Source: Herbaspirillum sp. RTI4
GTDB lineage: Bacteria; Pseudomonadota; Gammaproteobacteria; Burkholderiales; Burkholderiaceae_D
Direction of reading: 5' to 3'
Length of the DNA: 64,000 bases
Assembly: GCF_034313965.1 (NCBI RefSeq)
Contig: NZ_JAVIWQ010000002.1
Span: 3,162,001 to 3,226,000, forward strand
Part shown: in pieces, positions 37,079 through 45,977 of the stretch
Numbering within the stretch: the stretch's first letter is position 1
How the letters are laid out: every line of letters begins with the position of its first letter
The notes under the pieces: generated by a model
What the model saw: only the letters and a program-made list of their open reading frames with translations
Told to the model about the DNA's origin: nothing
Database searches by the model: none
Translations under genes and position numbers: made by a program

Positions 37079-37771
37079 ATGACAACACCTCTGCTGGAAA
37101 CCATCGAACTTGAAAGTGCCGCCAACCCCACTGCGGCCGTCATCTGGCTGCATGGTCTGGGCGCTGACGGCGGCGACTTCGTCCCCATCGTCAAGGAACT
37201 TGATCTGGACGGCTGCGCGCCTATCCGTTTCATTTTTCCTACCGCGCCGACCATGCCGGTCACGATTAACGGCGGCTATGTGATGCGCGCCTGGTACGAC
37301 ATCGTCGCGCCCTCCCTGGTGGTCAATGAAGACGAAACCGGACTGCGCGCCTCGCAACACGCCATCGAACAACTGATTGCCCGCGAAATCGCCCGTGGCA
37401 TTCCGGCCGAACGCATTGTCCTCGCCGGTTTTTCGCAAGGCTGCGCAATGACGCTGCACACCGGACTGCGCTATCCGCACAAACTGGCCGGTCTGCTCTG
37501 CCTGTCCGGCTACCTGCCTTTACGCAGCCTGATCGCGGCCGAACGCAACCCCGCCAACCAGCACACGCCTATTTTGATGGCGCATGGCAATGCCGACGGT
37601 GTCGTCGCCCCCATCCGCGCAGAACAATCGCGTGATGTGCTGACCGGGCTGGGCTACCAGATCGACTGGCGCACCTATCCGATGCCGCACTCGGTATGCC
37701 CGGAGGAAGTGAGCGACATCGGCCACTGGTTGCAACAGGTACTGCCATCGGCCCCCTCCGCAGGAAACTAA
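37079..37771 (+). CDS. phospholipase/carboxylesterase family alpha/beta hydrolase
   Basis: 230 residues from ATG 37079. Compact cytoplasmic esterase: VIWLHGLGADGGDF oxyanion region, nucleophile in GFSQGCAMTL, acid in HGNADGVV and histidine in MPHSVCPEEV. Related to Pseudomonas carboxylesterases and eukaryotic acyl-protein thioesterases. Physiological substrate unknown. The gap of 44 bases after mog allows read-through. Confidence 0.92.
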   Translation: MTTPLLETIELESAANPTAAVIWLHGLGADGGDFVPIVKELDLDGCAPIRFIFPTAPTMPVTINGGYVMRAWYDIVAPSLVVNEDETGLRASQHAIEQLIAREIARGIPAERIVLAGFSQGCAMTLHTGLRYPHKLAGLLCLSGYLPLRSLIAAERNPANQHTPILMAHGNADGVVAPIRAEQSRDVLTGLGYQIDWRTYPMPHSVCPEEVSDIGHWLQQVLPSAPSAGN

Positions 37772-37845
37772 GTCGGCAGAACAGGGAACAATTTCACCGG
37801 CTTGCCCGGTCAAATTGCTCCCTTCACTACTTCTCAGAGTTTTCC

Positions 37846-38241
37846 ATGGACCGCATTCCCGCTGGCAGTACCTTTCGCAATACGCCCCGTATCGCCCCTC
37901 ATGGCACCGACACCCCCGCTCCGCCTGCCACACCAAAAACAAAACGACGCCAGACCGTGCGGGAATCCCTGCTGGTCAGCACCCTGATTCGCGCCCATAT
38001 CACCTCCCTCTCCGTACCTATCGACACCTCGGAATGGCTAGCGTCGCCGGCAAGCGGTCGGCGGCGTCACAAAGCCGGCACGAGCAGCCGCTCCGCCTCT
38101 CTTTCTGCTCGAACGATAAACACCTCGCCTTCGCCGGCGCAAGAATCGCGTGCAAAAACACGCATGAAAACCGAGCCTGTGCCGATAGCGACAAGCAGCG
38201 CGGACAACGCCCACACCGTATCAAGGCAGCCGTCCGCATAG
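37846..38241 (+). CDS. ORFan C: small basic Ser/Thr/Arg-rich protein
   Basis: 131 residues from ATG 37846, with CAGAG upstream. No domain, signal peptide or membrane segment. The start MDRIPAGSTFRNTPRI resembles the N-terminus of the gene at 28793 (PTLFRHAPKRM), and VSTLIR...SGRR loosely echoes its FSTWFR..SGRR pair. It may be a shorter third member of that group; the match is weak and needs alignment. Located between the esterase and copA. It could also be a non-functional frame. Confidence 0.45.
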   Translation: MDRIPAGSTFRNTPRIAPHGTDTPAPPATPKTKRRQTVRESLLVSTLIRAHITSLSVPIDTSEWLASPASGRRRHKAGTSSRSASLSARTINTSPSPAQESRAKTRMKTEPVPIATSSADNAHTVSRQPSA

Positions 38242-38333
38242 AAGCAAGACCGATGGCAAAGGGTAGCGACGCAGCCTAGGGTGGTAAGCTGGGCCATTGA
38301 ACATGAATCAGCTTGACTCACTCAGGAGACCCC

Positions 38334-40754
38334 ATGCCTGCCACCGCTGCCGCCCCCAACACGGCAAGATCAACCGAGGCGCTACACGACATCACCTTGC
38401 AAATTGAAGGTATGTCCTGCGCCTCCTGCGTTGCCCGCGTTGAAAAAGCGCTCGCCAAAGTCCCCGGCGTCTATACCGCCTCGGTCAATCTGGCCACCGA
38501 AAAAGCCACGCTGAGCGTCAACGCCGAAGCCGATACCGGCCCCAGCACGGCCATACTGCTGGCGGCCGTCCAGGCCGCCGGCTATCACGCCCAGCTACTC
38601 GAACCGGATGCGCCACCGCTCGCACCGGAAGCGATCACCAGCCTGCCGGTATGGTGGCCGGTCGCGCTCAGCGCTTTGCTCAGTGCGCCCCTGCTGCTGC
38701 CGATGTTGCTGCTGCCCTTCGGTGTCGCCTGGCAATTACCGCCGTTCTGGCAATGGCTGCTGGCAACGCCGGTGCAATTCTGGCTGGGCGCGCGCTTTTA
38801 TCGCGGCGGCTGGGCAGCAATTAAAGCGCGTAGCGGCAATATGGATTTGCTGATCGCACTCGGTACCAGCGCCGCTTACGGCTTGTCGCTCTACGAATGG
38901 TGGCTACCGCAAGCGGCCGGATCGATGACAACGATGACGACAGCGATGGGTAAGGGACTGATGCACGCCGCGCCGCTGTATTTCGAAGCCTCCGCCACCG
39001 TCATCACTCTGGTACTGCTGGGAAAATGGCTGGAAAGCCGCGCCAAACGACAAACCACCGAGGCCTTGCGTGCGCTCAATGCGCTGCGTCCCGCACACGC
39101 TACCGTGCGTCGTAACGGCACCGACCGCCAAGTGCCACTGTCAGCGCTGGTGGTAGGCGATCTGGTTCTGGTACTGCCGGGCGAACGCATCCCGGTCGAT
39201 GGCGCAGTCAAGGAAGGCAGCAGCCATGTCGACGAATCGCTATTGACCGGCGAAAGCCTGCCGGTGGTCAAAGACCCCGGTTCACGCGTGAGCGCCGGGG
39301 CCATGAATGGCGAAGGGAGTCTGCTGATCGCCACGGCGGCTATCGGTGCCGAAACCATGCTGGCGCACATCATTCGCATGGTCGAACAGGCGCAGGCCGT
39401 CAAAGCGCCGGTACAGCGGCTGGTCGACCGTGTCAGCGCCGTCTTCGTGCCGATCGTGCTGCTGATCGCCGTTGCCACGCTACTCGGCTGGGGTCTGCTC
39501 GGCGGCGACTGGCCGCAGGCGCTGTTGCACGCCGTCGCCGTGCTGGTCATCGCCTGTCCCTGCGCGCTGGGTCTGGCGACGCCGACGGCGATCATGGCCG
39601 GTACCGGCGTGGCAGCGCGGCACGGCATTCTGGTCAAGGATGCCGAGGCGCTGGAAAACGCGCACAGAATAGATACCGTGGCCTTCGACAAAACCGGCAC
39701 GCTGACAGAAGGCCGGCCGCAGCTTAGCGCCTTGCATGCGTCCAATGGCGACAAAACAGCCCTGCTCAATGCCGCCGCCGCGCTGCAACGCTATAGCACC
39801 CATCCGCTGGCGCAGGCAGTGCTGGACGCGGCGCGGGATGCAACGCGGGATACCGCAAGTGATGTAGCAAATGATGCAACACGCCATGCGGCAATCCATA
39901 CGACTGCGGATTCGGCACCAACGCAAGCATTGCCAACCTCAAATTCAACCAACACCAGCGCACAGGAAGCCTCGTCGACCGGCGGGCAGACTGTGGCGGG
40001 ACGCGGCGTGCAAGGCGAGTGGCAGGGGCGCACTTACTTTCTGGGCAGTGCGCGCTGGATGCAGGAACTGGGCGCCGATTGCGCGTCCTTGCAAGCGCAG
40101 GCAGACATACTGGAAACGCAGGGCAATACCCTGTCCTGGCTGGCACGAAAAAACGCTGAGGGCTCAGTGGAAACGGTTGGCTGGCTCGCTTTCAGCGATA
40201 CCGTCAAATCAGGAGCGGCGGCGGCGGTAGCGCAACTACAGGCATTGGGAATCAGCACCGTCATGTACACCGGCGACAATGCAGGTAGCGCAGCCAAAAT
40301 CGCCACAGCGCTGGGCATCAACAGTTACCGGTCGGGAATGCTGCCCGACGATAAGGCTAATGCCATCAGCGCTTTGCGCGCCGAAGGGAAAGTCGTTGGT
40401 ATGGTCGGTGATGGCATTAACGATGCCCCGGCACTCGCGGCGGCCGATATCGGCATCGCCATGGCCAGCGGCACTGATGTGGCCATGCAGGCAGCCGGCA
40501 TCACGCTCATGCGCGGCGATCCGGGTCTGGTGGCGGATGCGATTGATATCTCGCGACGCACTTACGGAAAAATCCGGCAAAACCTGTTCTGGGCGTTTAT
40601 CTACAATCTGGTGGGCATACCACTGGCGGTTTCCGGCCTGCTCAATCCGATGATTGCCGGTGCGGCCATGGCTCTGAGCAGCGTCAGCGTCGTGAGCAAT
40701 GCCTTGCTGCTGCGCCGCTGGCGGCCTGCTTCGAAGAGGAAAGAAAAGCAATAA
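38334..40754 (+). CDS. copA: copper-exporting P1B-type ATPase CopA
   Basis: 806 residues from ATG 38334 (RBS CAGGAG). One N-terminal HMA domain with [15 protein letters not shown], then transmembrane helices, LLTGESLPV, the Cu-binding [11 protein letters not shown] (about 407), phosphorylation site DKTGTLTEG (about 451), STHP (about 488-491) and [11 protein letters not shown]. It exports Cu(I) from the cytoplasm. Odd feature: residues about 498-550, between the HP motif and GRGV in the nucleotide-binding domain, are an Ala/Asp/Thr low-complexity insertion with repeats such as [17 protein letters not shown]. No CueR-type regulator is adjacent. Confidence 0.95.
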   Translation: MPATAAAPNTARSTEALHDITLQIEGMSCASCVARVEKALAKVPGVYTASVNLATEKATLSVNAEADTGPSTAILLAAVQAAGYHAQLLEPDAPPLAPEAITSLPVWWPVALSALLSAPLLLPMLLLPFGVAWQLPPFWQWLLATPVQFWLGARFYRGGWAAIKARSGNMDLLIALGTSAAYGLSLYEWWLPQAAGSMTTMTTAMGKGLMHAAPLYFEASATVITLVLLGKWLESRAKRQTTEALRALNALRPAHATVRRNGTDRQVPLSALVVGDLVLVLPGERIPVDGAVKEGSSHVDESLLTGESLPVVKDPGSRVSAGAMNGEGSLLIATAAIGAETMLAHIIRMVEQAQAVKAPVQRLVDRVSAVFVPIVLLIAVATLLGWGLLGGDWPQALLHAVAVLVIACPCALGLATPTAIMAGTGVAARHGILVKDAEALENAHRIDTVAFDKTGTLTEGRPQLSALHASNGDKTALLNAAAALQRYSTHPLAQAVLDAARDATRDTASDVANDATRHAAIHTTADSAPTQALPTSNSTNTSAQEASSTGGQTVAGRGVQGEWQGRTYFLGSARWMQELGADCASLQAQADILETQGNTLSWLARKNAEGSVETVGWLAFSDTVKSGAAAAVAQLQALGISTVMYTGDNAGSAAKIATALGINSYRSGMLPDDKANAISALRAEGKVVGMVGDGINDAPALAAADIGIAMASGTDVAMQAAGITLMRGDPGLVADAIDISRRTYGKIRQNLFWAFIYNLVGIPLAVSGLLNPMIAGAAMALSSVSVVSNALLLRRWRPASKRKEKQ

Positions 40755-40793
40755 GCTCCATGCGCCTCCGCATGGCGCATGGTGAGGACAAGA

Positions 40794-42908
40794 TCAAACC
40801 CAAATGACTCGGGTACCAGTCAGCTGCGGCGCAGTGGCCGCTGCGGATATTGTTGCAGGCATTGCCTGATTCATGGGACTCACGGGCGGCAATTGCTCCA
40901 CCCAGGCTTTATGGATGGCGATACTGCGTACGCCATGAATCAGATCGAGCAGATGATGCGAAGCGGCGCGGCGCAAAAATTTGGAGTCGGTCTTCATTTG
41001 CTTGGCCAGTGCGGCGGCCAGTCGCGCATGGTAAGCCTCCCTGGCCTCCGGCTGACTTTGCACACAGGCATAAAAATGGGCGCGGCTCAGCACACGTGAA
41101 TTCTGACCGGCCGGGATGCGGAAGTAGCGTTTGATCCGCTCATTATCGACATGCTGCAAATCTTTGACGGAACCCTCCACCACTTTTTGTTGTATGGCGT
41201 CGGACAGTGCCAGCTCCTGCCCCAGATCCGTATTGAGCATCCTCGTCAATAATTTTTCCCGCACCTCGGCGGTGCTGCCCGTAAAGAACTCACGGGGATA
41301 TTCCGACAAGAAGAGTTTTTCCATCCGGATAAGGTCGCTCCTGAGCAAACCGGTGCGCAGGGCAGAGAGCCCCCGCGCCCTGAGCAAACCGAGTACATGG
41401 TCGTAGATAGCGCCCGCCCGGTTCTCCTTTGCCGCCGCGCGCAAGATGAGGCCATGCAGTTTGGCGAGAACCAACTCGTCTCGCGCATCCAGGTAGCGTT
41501 CCTTGGCTTCAAAAATTGCACCTTGCATGCCGACTGTGTTCACTACCGTATCGTTATTATGCTGTTTCGCCCATTGCCTTGAGGACGCGGAAACGTCCTC
41601 ACCGACAAACTTTCGCTCCTTGCTTTCATACACGGCACGCTCGATGGCGCCGGCCACCGTCAGCGGCGCACCCACTGCCGACAAGGCCACACCGACCGGT
41701 ACGCCAGCGCCAGAAAAATTGGCGATATTGCCCGCCGCCATCAGGCTTTGTCCCGTTACCGTCAGTGCGCCGTAGCTGATCGAATGATGTTTGTTGTAAT
41801 ACCGTTCACGCAGTAGCCCTTCTCTGACCGAAACATAGGCTTCTTTACCGATAACGTCCTGCACGCATCCCAGCACATGCGTATCCTGATCGAGCATCTG
41901 CTCCCGGATCAGGCCGGTATGCAGTTTCGATGCGCCGTAGGCCGCCATGGCGATCTGGGCCGGAAGGAATACTGCGCCCGCGACGGTCGAGAGCACCTCG
42001 CCGGCGACCGCTGCGCCGACGGCAACCGCCTCCGGTGCGACATCGGTCACGATCCCCGCAATTCCGCCGCCTGCGGCCACTGCCATGCCAGCCGTCATCC
42101 CGGTCATTCCACTGGCTCCGGCAACGCTGAAATTGCGGTCTGTGCGTTCAATCTGGCGGCGATTCTCGCTCAAGGCGTAACGGCCGAGTTTATGTATCAG
42201 CGCCGGACTGGCGCTGCGGCCCGCAACACCAGAACTGCGCTTGAAAAAATCGGACGACAATTGATGGAACGAAGGTCTGCCTATCGGCCAGGATTGCGCC
42301 AGTCTTTGTCTGAGACTCAGCTCCGGCTGATCAGAATGCTCTGCAGGCGTCGCCTGGTCATTGCCGCTGTCCTTGAGAAGTTTGCCGGCCTGTTGGAACA
42401 AGTCCTTGATGTCGGCCAGTTCCAGCGACGACCTGCCTTCACGTTCGAGCTGAGAAAGAATATCGCCTTGCTGGCGGTACAGCTCCCGCAGCAGCGCAGG
42501 ATAATCATCCCGAAATCGCTCCATGGATTCATCGATGGCGCCCTTGCTGCCCACGCCGACAAAGGGAATCGCCACACCCAGCACAGTCAGAGAGGCGATG
42601 GCTTCCCCAAGCTGCGGCAGGAGTTGTCCCAGCAGCGAGGTGAAATCGTCTATGCCGTCGATGGTGCGCAAACTGCGGTAAGCCACGTCGAAAGGAGCGG
42701 CAAGGGCATGCTTTTTAGTGGAACTCTGCACCTTGTAGGTTTGCGGATGAAAAAAGGAGCGTTTCAGGGTGATGTCGGACATAAGTTGCTTTCTGAATAG
42801 TGACGAATCAATGGAGTCGGCGTTGGAGTCGGCGATGGAGTCGGCGTTGGAGTCGGCGATGGAGTCGGCGTTGGAGTCGGCGATGGAGTCGGCATTGGCG
42901 AAAATCAT
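40794..42908 (-). CDS. ORFan D: large protein with Gly/Ala-rich hydrophobic segments and repeat-bearing N-terminus
   Basis: 704 residues from ATG 42908, or 662 from ATG 42782, which has GAAAG upstream and is the likelier start. No known domain recognised. Two Gly/Ala/Val-rich hydrophobic stretches (residues about 263-325 and 385-415 of the long form) could insert in membranes; the rest is helical and charged. No Sec signal. The extra N-terminus of the long form is ADSIADSN-type octapeptides encoded by a 24-bp repeat. This mix of an unstructured N-terminus and glycine-zipper-like helices is reminiscent of secreted effectors or pore-formers, but that is inference only. Confidence 0.68.
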   Translation of the reverse strand: MIFANADSIADSNADSIADSNADSIADSNADSIDSSLFRKQLMSDITLKRSFFHPQTYKVQSSTKKHALAAPFDVAYRSLRTIDGIDDFTSLLGQLLPQLGEAIASLTVLGVAIPFVGVGSKGAIDESMERFRDDYPALLRELYRQQGDILSQLEREGRSSLELADIKDLFQQAGKLLKDSGNDQATPAEHSDQPELSLRQRLAQSWPIGRPSFHQLSSDFFKRSSGVAGRSASPALIHKLGRYALSENRRQIERTDRNFSVAGASGMTGMTAGMAVAAGGGIAGIVTDVAPEAVAVGAAVAGEVLSTVAGAVFLPAQIAMAAYGASKLHTGLIREQMLDQDTHVLGCVQDVIGKEAYVSVREGLLRERYYNKHHSISYGALTVTGQSLMAAGNIANFSGAGVPVGVALSAVGAPLTVAGAIERAVYESKERKFVGEDVSASSRQWAKQHNNDTVVNTVGMQGAIFEAKERYLDARDELVLAKLHGLILRAAAKENRAGAIYDHVLGLLRARGLSALRTGLLRSDLIRMEKLFLSEYPREFFTGSTAEVREKLLTRMLNTDLGQELALSDAIQQKVVEGSVKDLQHVDNERIKRYFRIPAGQNSRVLSRAHFYACVQSQPEAREAYHARLAAALAKQMKTDSKFLRRAASHHLLDLIHGVRSIAIHKAWVEQLPPVSPMNQAMPATISAAATAPQLTGTRVIWV
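42811..42904. repeat. 24-bp minisatellite, three exact copies plus a partial
   Basis: The unit is two 12-bp halves, atggagtcggcg and ttggagtcggcg (plus strand). Copies start at 42811, 42835 and 42859, with a partial copy at 42883. The 24-base period keeps the minus-strand reading frame, encoding ADSNADSI octapeptides, so copy-number change would lengthen or shorten that frame without breaking it. Confidence 0.93.
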
Positions 42909-43122
42909 TCAGTTTTCAGCGGCGCGCAGCAAGTCATGGGTAGCGATGCGTGATGTCCACACAAGCGTCAACTCAAACCGAGCAGTATTCTGAAATACAG
43001 AAATAAAAGCTATATGATCCGACCGGATTTTTATCTTAACTTGGGGCGATGACGGGTGGTGAGACAGGGTGAGGATCTTGCGCTTCAGAGGAAACAGTCG
43101 CCAGCCGGCTCCTCGATGAGAT
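42909..43122. other. gap between purU terminator and ORFan D
   Basis: Contains the presumed promoter of the large minus-strand ORFan; AT-rich around 42990-43040 (aaataaaagctatatgatcc). No gene is seen. Confidence 0.4.
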
Positions 43123-43160
43123 AAAAAAAGGGGCGGCCCACTATCGTGGAGCACCCCTTG
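43123..43160 (-). terminator. rho-independent terminator of purU
   Basis: On the minus strand AAGGGGTGCTCCAC pairs with GTGGGCCGCCCCTT, with a 4-base loop and minor mismatches, and ends in seven T residues. Located about 50 bases after the purU stop. Confidence 0.88.
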
Positions 43161-43209
43161 ATTAATTCGATTTACAGGCACCCGCACCTGACTGCGCAGA
43201 TCACCGCCG

Positions 43210-44076
43210 CTAACTGAACACGACGGTCTTGTGTCCGTTGAGCAGAATACGATGTTCGATAAACCATTTGACCGCCCGCGCCAGCACGACGGATTCAATA
43301 TCGCGTCCGATGGCAGTCAGTCGGTCTGGCCCCATCGAATGGTCGACGCGTTCGACGCCTTGCTCGATGATCGGACCCTCATCCAGATCGCCGGTGACGA
43401 AATGGGCCGTGGCACCGATAAGTTTGACGCCCCGCTCATGCGCCTGGTAGTAGGGCTTGGCACCCTTGAAGCTGGGCAGGAAAGAGTGATGGATATTGAT
43501 GGCGCGGCCCTTGAGCGATTCGCACATGGCCGGCGACAAGACCTGCATGTAACGGGCCAGCACCACCAGATCAATCTGACTGGTATCGACGAGTTCCAGA
43601 ATGCGCCGTTCCTGCTCCTGCTTGTCGGCGGCAGAAGCGCCGACTGCCAGCGGAAAATGATGAAACGGAATGTTGTAACTGGCAGCGAGCTGATAAAAAT
43701 CGGGATGATTGGAAACAATCGCAGGAATTTCCACCGGCAGCAAGCCACTTTTGTAGCGAAACAGCAAATCGTTGAGGCAATGCCCGATCTTCGACACCAT
43801 CAGCAATAAGCGCGGTTTTTTAGCGGCGTCGTGCAACTCCCACTGCATGTGCATGGTCGCGGCCAGGGCGTCGAAATCGGCATGCAGAGAAGCTAGTCCG
43901 GCCGCATCTTCTGCCGCGAAATGCACGCGCATGAAAAACGTCGCCGATTGGGCGTCGCCGAACTGGGCAGAATCGATGATGTTGCAGCCGTGGTCGGCCA
44001 AAAATCCAGAAACGCGGTGGACAATCCCGCGTTGATCGAGGCAAGACAGGGTAAGAATATGTTCGGGGTGCGTCAT
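43210..44076 (-). CDS. purU: formyltetrahydrofolate deformylase
   Basis: 288 residues, the usual length. N-terminal ACT domain (LTLSCLDQRGIVHRVSGFLA) and C-terminal formyl-transferase-fold hydrolase (ARYMQVLSPAMCESL, INIHHSFLPSFKGAKPYYQA and GATAHFVTGDLDEGPII). It releases formate from 10-formyl-THF and balances one-carbon pools. Monocistronic with its own terminator. Confidence 0.96.
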   Translation of the reverse strand: MTHPEHILTLSCLDQRGIVHRVSGFLADHGCNIIDSAQFGDAQSATFFMRVHFAAEDAAGLASLHADFDALAATMHMQWELHDAAKKPRLLLMVSKIGHCLNDLLFRYKSGLLPVEIPAIVSNHPDFYQLAASYNIPFHHFPLAVGASAADKQEQERRILELVDTSQIDLVVLARYMQVLSPAMCESLKGRAINIHHSFLPSFKGAKPYYQAHERGVKLIGATAHFVTGDLDEGPIIEQGVERVDHSMGPDRLTAIGRDIESVVLARAVKWFIEHRILLNGHKTVVFS

Positions 44077-44263
44077 GGTCAGTCGGTAGCAGGTAAGCAG
44101 CGCACAAGCCGCAGAAACCCGCGAGGCCGGCAGAGAAGGCGCGAAAACGCGACCGTCTGCCCGACGCGTGCGGGCGAAAGCGCTATTGTCGCACGCTCAC
44201 CGCTGACACGCCCCTGCCGCTGCTGCTTCTCAGCGCGTAATTTCTAGAATTGCGCCGAGCAGT

Positions 44264-44284
44264 AGCTTAATCAGAGGTTAAGCT
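44264..44284. other. hairpin downstream of the bactofilin gene
   Basis: AGCTTAA / TTAAGCT, a 7-bp perfect stem with a 7-base loop, about 12 bases after the bactofilin stop on the minus strand. No T-run follows. The remaining part of the 219-base gap to purU shows no gene. Confidence 0.45.
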
Positions 44285-44295
44285 CAGAGTTTCTC

Positions 44296-44826
44296 TCAGG
44301 CGACCTCGGCGCGGGGGCTTTCCTTGTGTACGTCGGCAGTCGCCACCTGCACATCGCCTGAAAGCTGCCCACCCTCTTCTATCACCAGCTTGCCATAGCG
44401 GATTTTCCCGGTGACCTTGCCGCTGGAATAAATGACCAGCTTCTCACGCACGGTCAGGTCGCCATCGAAATCGCCGTGAATTTCGGCCAGATCGATTTCA
44501 GCAGAACCTTTGAAAGACCCATGTTCAGCGATCTGGATGACGCGCGAATCCATCGTGGCTTCTACGCGCCCCTCGACGACCAGCGTGTCGCAATCATTGA
44601 TTTCAACACCACGCAGTTTGATATTCGGTCCCACGATGAGCTTGCTGCCCGTTTCATTGGTACTTCCGTGCGGCGATACCGGCGGCGCTTTGGCCGGACT
44701 CGTCGCGGCAGCAGGTTTTTGCCCGGCAGCCGCAGCAGGGGCAACGGCCAGATTATTGGTGGCATTGAAAGGCGAATTGGGTGCGGGGGTTTGGCGTTTT
44801 CCAAAAAGTGTTTCTGGACGAAGCAT
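44296..44826 (-). CDS. bactofilin (polymer-forming cytoskeletal protein)
   Basis: 176 residues from ATG 44826 (RBS CAGGAG). An Ala/Pro-rich unstructured N-terminus of about 65 residues leads into a bactofilin beta-helix: NIKLRGVEINDCDTLVVEG, HGSFKGSAEIDLAEIHGDFD, then VREKLVIYSSGKVTGKIRYG and IEEGGQLSGDV. Bactofilins polymerise without nucleotide and help shape cells or place cell-wall enzymes. No peptidase partner (M23 type) is adjacent. The frame extends further upstream, but the RBS-supported ATG is clearly better. Confidence 0.92.
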   Translation of the reverse strand: MLRPETLFGKRQTPAPNSPFNATNNLAVAPAAAAGQKPAAATSPAKAPPVSPHGSTNETGSKLIVGPNIKLRGVEINDCDTLVVEGRVEATMDSRVIQIAEHGSFKGSAEIDLAEIHGDFDGDLTVREKLVIYSSGKVTGKIRYGKLVIEEGGQLSGDVQVATADVHKESPRAEVA

Positions 44827-45248
44827 GGAGTTCTCCTGAAGAGGATTGCCGCCTGATGGCGGACTAAAAATGGAAAGTAGCAGCGGCGCTGAATCTGGGC
44901 AACGCTGCTTTCGGCAAGAGAAATGAAATGGCGGACATCCAGCCGCAATGAAGCGATATGCGTGTAAATCGAAGAAAGGCGCGAGGATGTGCGGCGTTGC
45001 GATGAGGGGATGCACCAGCAAAAAAAAACCTGTGGCGCGCTACAGTTACGGACAGTTCGGCCCAGCTGTTCCCCTAAAGTTCATCTAGAAGTTGTAACAA
45101 TTTCCCCTGCCAATAGTCGGACTACCCGGGCGTAGGAGGCCGAATACGGAGGTGTCAGAAATGGGAGTCAGTCAAAGGACTACGCAGGACGACGGAGGAA
45201 TACGAAGGCAAGGCGGCGCGATGCCGCTGCCGGAATGGAGGAGATCAA
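44827..45248. other. 422-base gap upstream of the bactofilin gene
   Basis: Contains a small CCGCC/GGCGG hairpin (44847-44860) in the bactofilin leader. Plus-strand frames from 45152 onward read antisense into the next gene and look spurious. Nothing else is identifiable. Confidence 0.5.
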
Positions 45249-45581
45249 TCAGCCGCGTGGCGCAGCGATCTCAGCGTCGACGGAAAGGCGCAATGGCGGG
45301 TCGCTCGAATCACCGAGTTCCTGGCTCTCCAGCTGCGCCTGCAGCCACTCTGTCACCACCTTGCCGGCCTCGATCTGACGCAGCGTGCTGGAAGCGGCAA
45401 GTTCCGCCAACACTTCGGACTCAATGGTCACCAGAAATTCGCGGCTGCTGCGGCCGCTGGCAATACCGTTAATCAGAATGCGTTTTTGAAACTTCAACGT
45501 GCCTCTGCTTGCTACCTGCCAGTCAAAACCCCGAAACACACGCGTGATCGACCCATCCGCCCATTTTGAAAACTCAAACAT
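45249..45581 (-). CDS. small conserved-looking protein of unknown function
   Basis: 110 residues from ATG 45581, chosen for the RBS AAAGGAG directly before it. The sequence (MFEFSKWADGSITRVFRGFD, then RILINGIASGRSSREFLVTI) looks like a folded, mixed alpha/beta soluble protein. No domain is recognised and no signal peptide or membrane segment is present. The codon pattern is like that of neighbouring genes. It lies on the same strand as the bactofilin gene but 422 bases away. Confidence 0.6.
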   Translation of the reverse strand: MFEFSKWADGSITRVFRGFDWQVASRGTLKFQKRILINGIASGRSSREFLVTIESEVLAELAASSTLRQIEAGKVVTEWLQAQLESQELGDSSDPPLRLSVDAEIAAPRG

Positions 45582-45920
45582 GTCGCTCCTTTGCATAACA
45601 GGGCGAAATCCTAGCATGGACGCTAAGGAAATAGGTTTTTCATGGATGAAGTGACTTAATTAATTACAAAATTCATTCGATTTCACCAAATGCAGGTAAA
45701 AAAACACCTTCGATGCGCAATCCTGGGGTCATGCAGATGAAATGACCAACAATATCCGCAATAACCGAAGCGAAAGAACCCCACCTCAGCTTAAATGTGA
45801 TGCAACCGGCTCCGCAATCGCACCGAATACACAGAATACACCGCGCTATCCTGATGACATCAGTTGCCACTGTACCTCTCCCCGGCAATGCACCAACACC
45901 ACTTCAGCCTGACATCCTCA
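45582..45920. other. gap upstream of the cytochrome bd regulator
   Basis: About 340 bases, AT-rich near 45640-45710, without a convincing gene. The right end merges with the promoter/operator of the next gene. Confidence 0.5.
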
Positions 45921-45949
45921 TTGCAAATGTTACTGAAATACATTACATT
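45921..45949 (+). promoter_or_regulatory. sigma-70-type promoter of the GbsR-cyd operon
   Basis: TTGCAA (45921-45926) and TACATT (45944-45949) with an ideal 17-base spacer. The -10 box lies inside the operator repeats, consistent with repression by blocking RNA polymerase. The deduced transcript leader before ATG 45978 would be only about 20 bases. Confidence 0.6.
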
Positions 45950-45966
45950 TCAGTAATTACTGAAAT
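45930..45966 (+). promoter_or_regulatory. triple half-site operator before the GbsR/MarR gene
   Basis: Half-site TTACTGAAAT occurs at 45930-45939 and 45957-45966, with its complement ATTTCAGTAA at 45947-45956. The second and third abut as a perfect 20-bp palindrome; the first and second form an inverted repeat with a 7-base spacer. It ends 11 bases before the regulator start, so autoregulation is likely. Confidence 0.75.
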
Positions 45967-45977
45967 TTCAAACAATC

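Noticed and set aside
42811..42904. CRISPR-like array
   Set aside because: Repeats are directly adjacent with no unique spacers, so it is a minisatellite.
42769..42993. Plus-strand frame encoding MESALESA-type repeats
   Set aside because: It is antisense to the minus-strand repeat and the 5' part of ORFan D, has no RBS, and exists only because the 24-bp repeat is open in several frames.
45152..45472. Plus-strand frame upstream of and over the small 110-residue gene
   Set aside because: Arg/Ala/Pro-rich antisense reading without RBS; the minus-strand gene is better supported.
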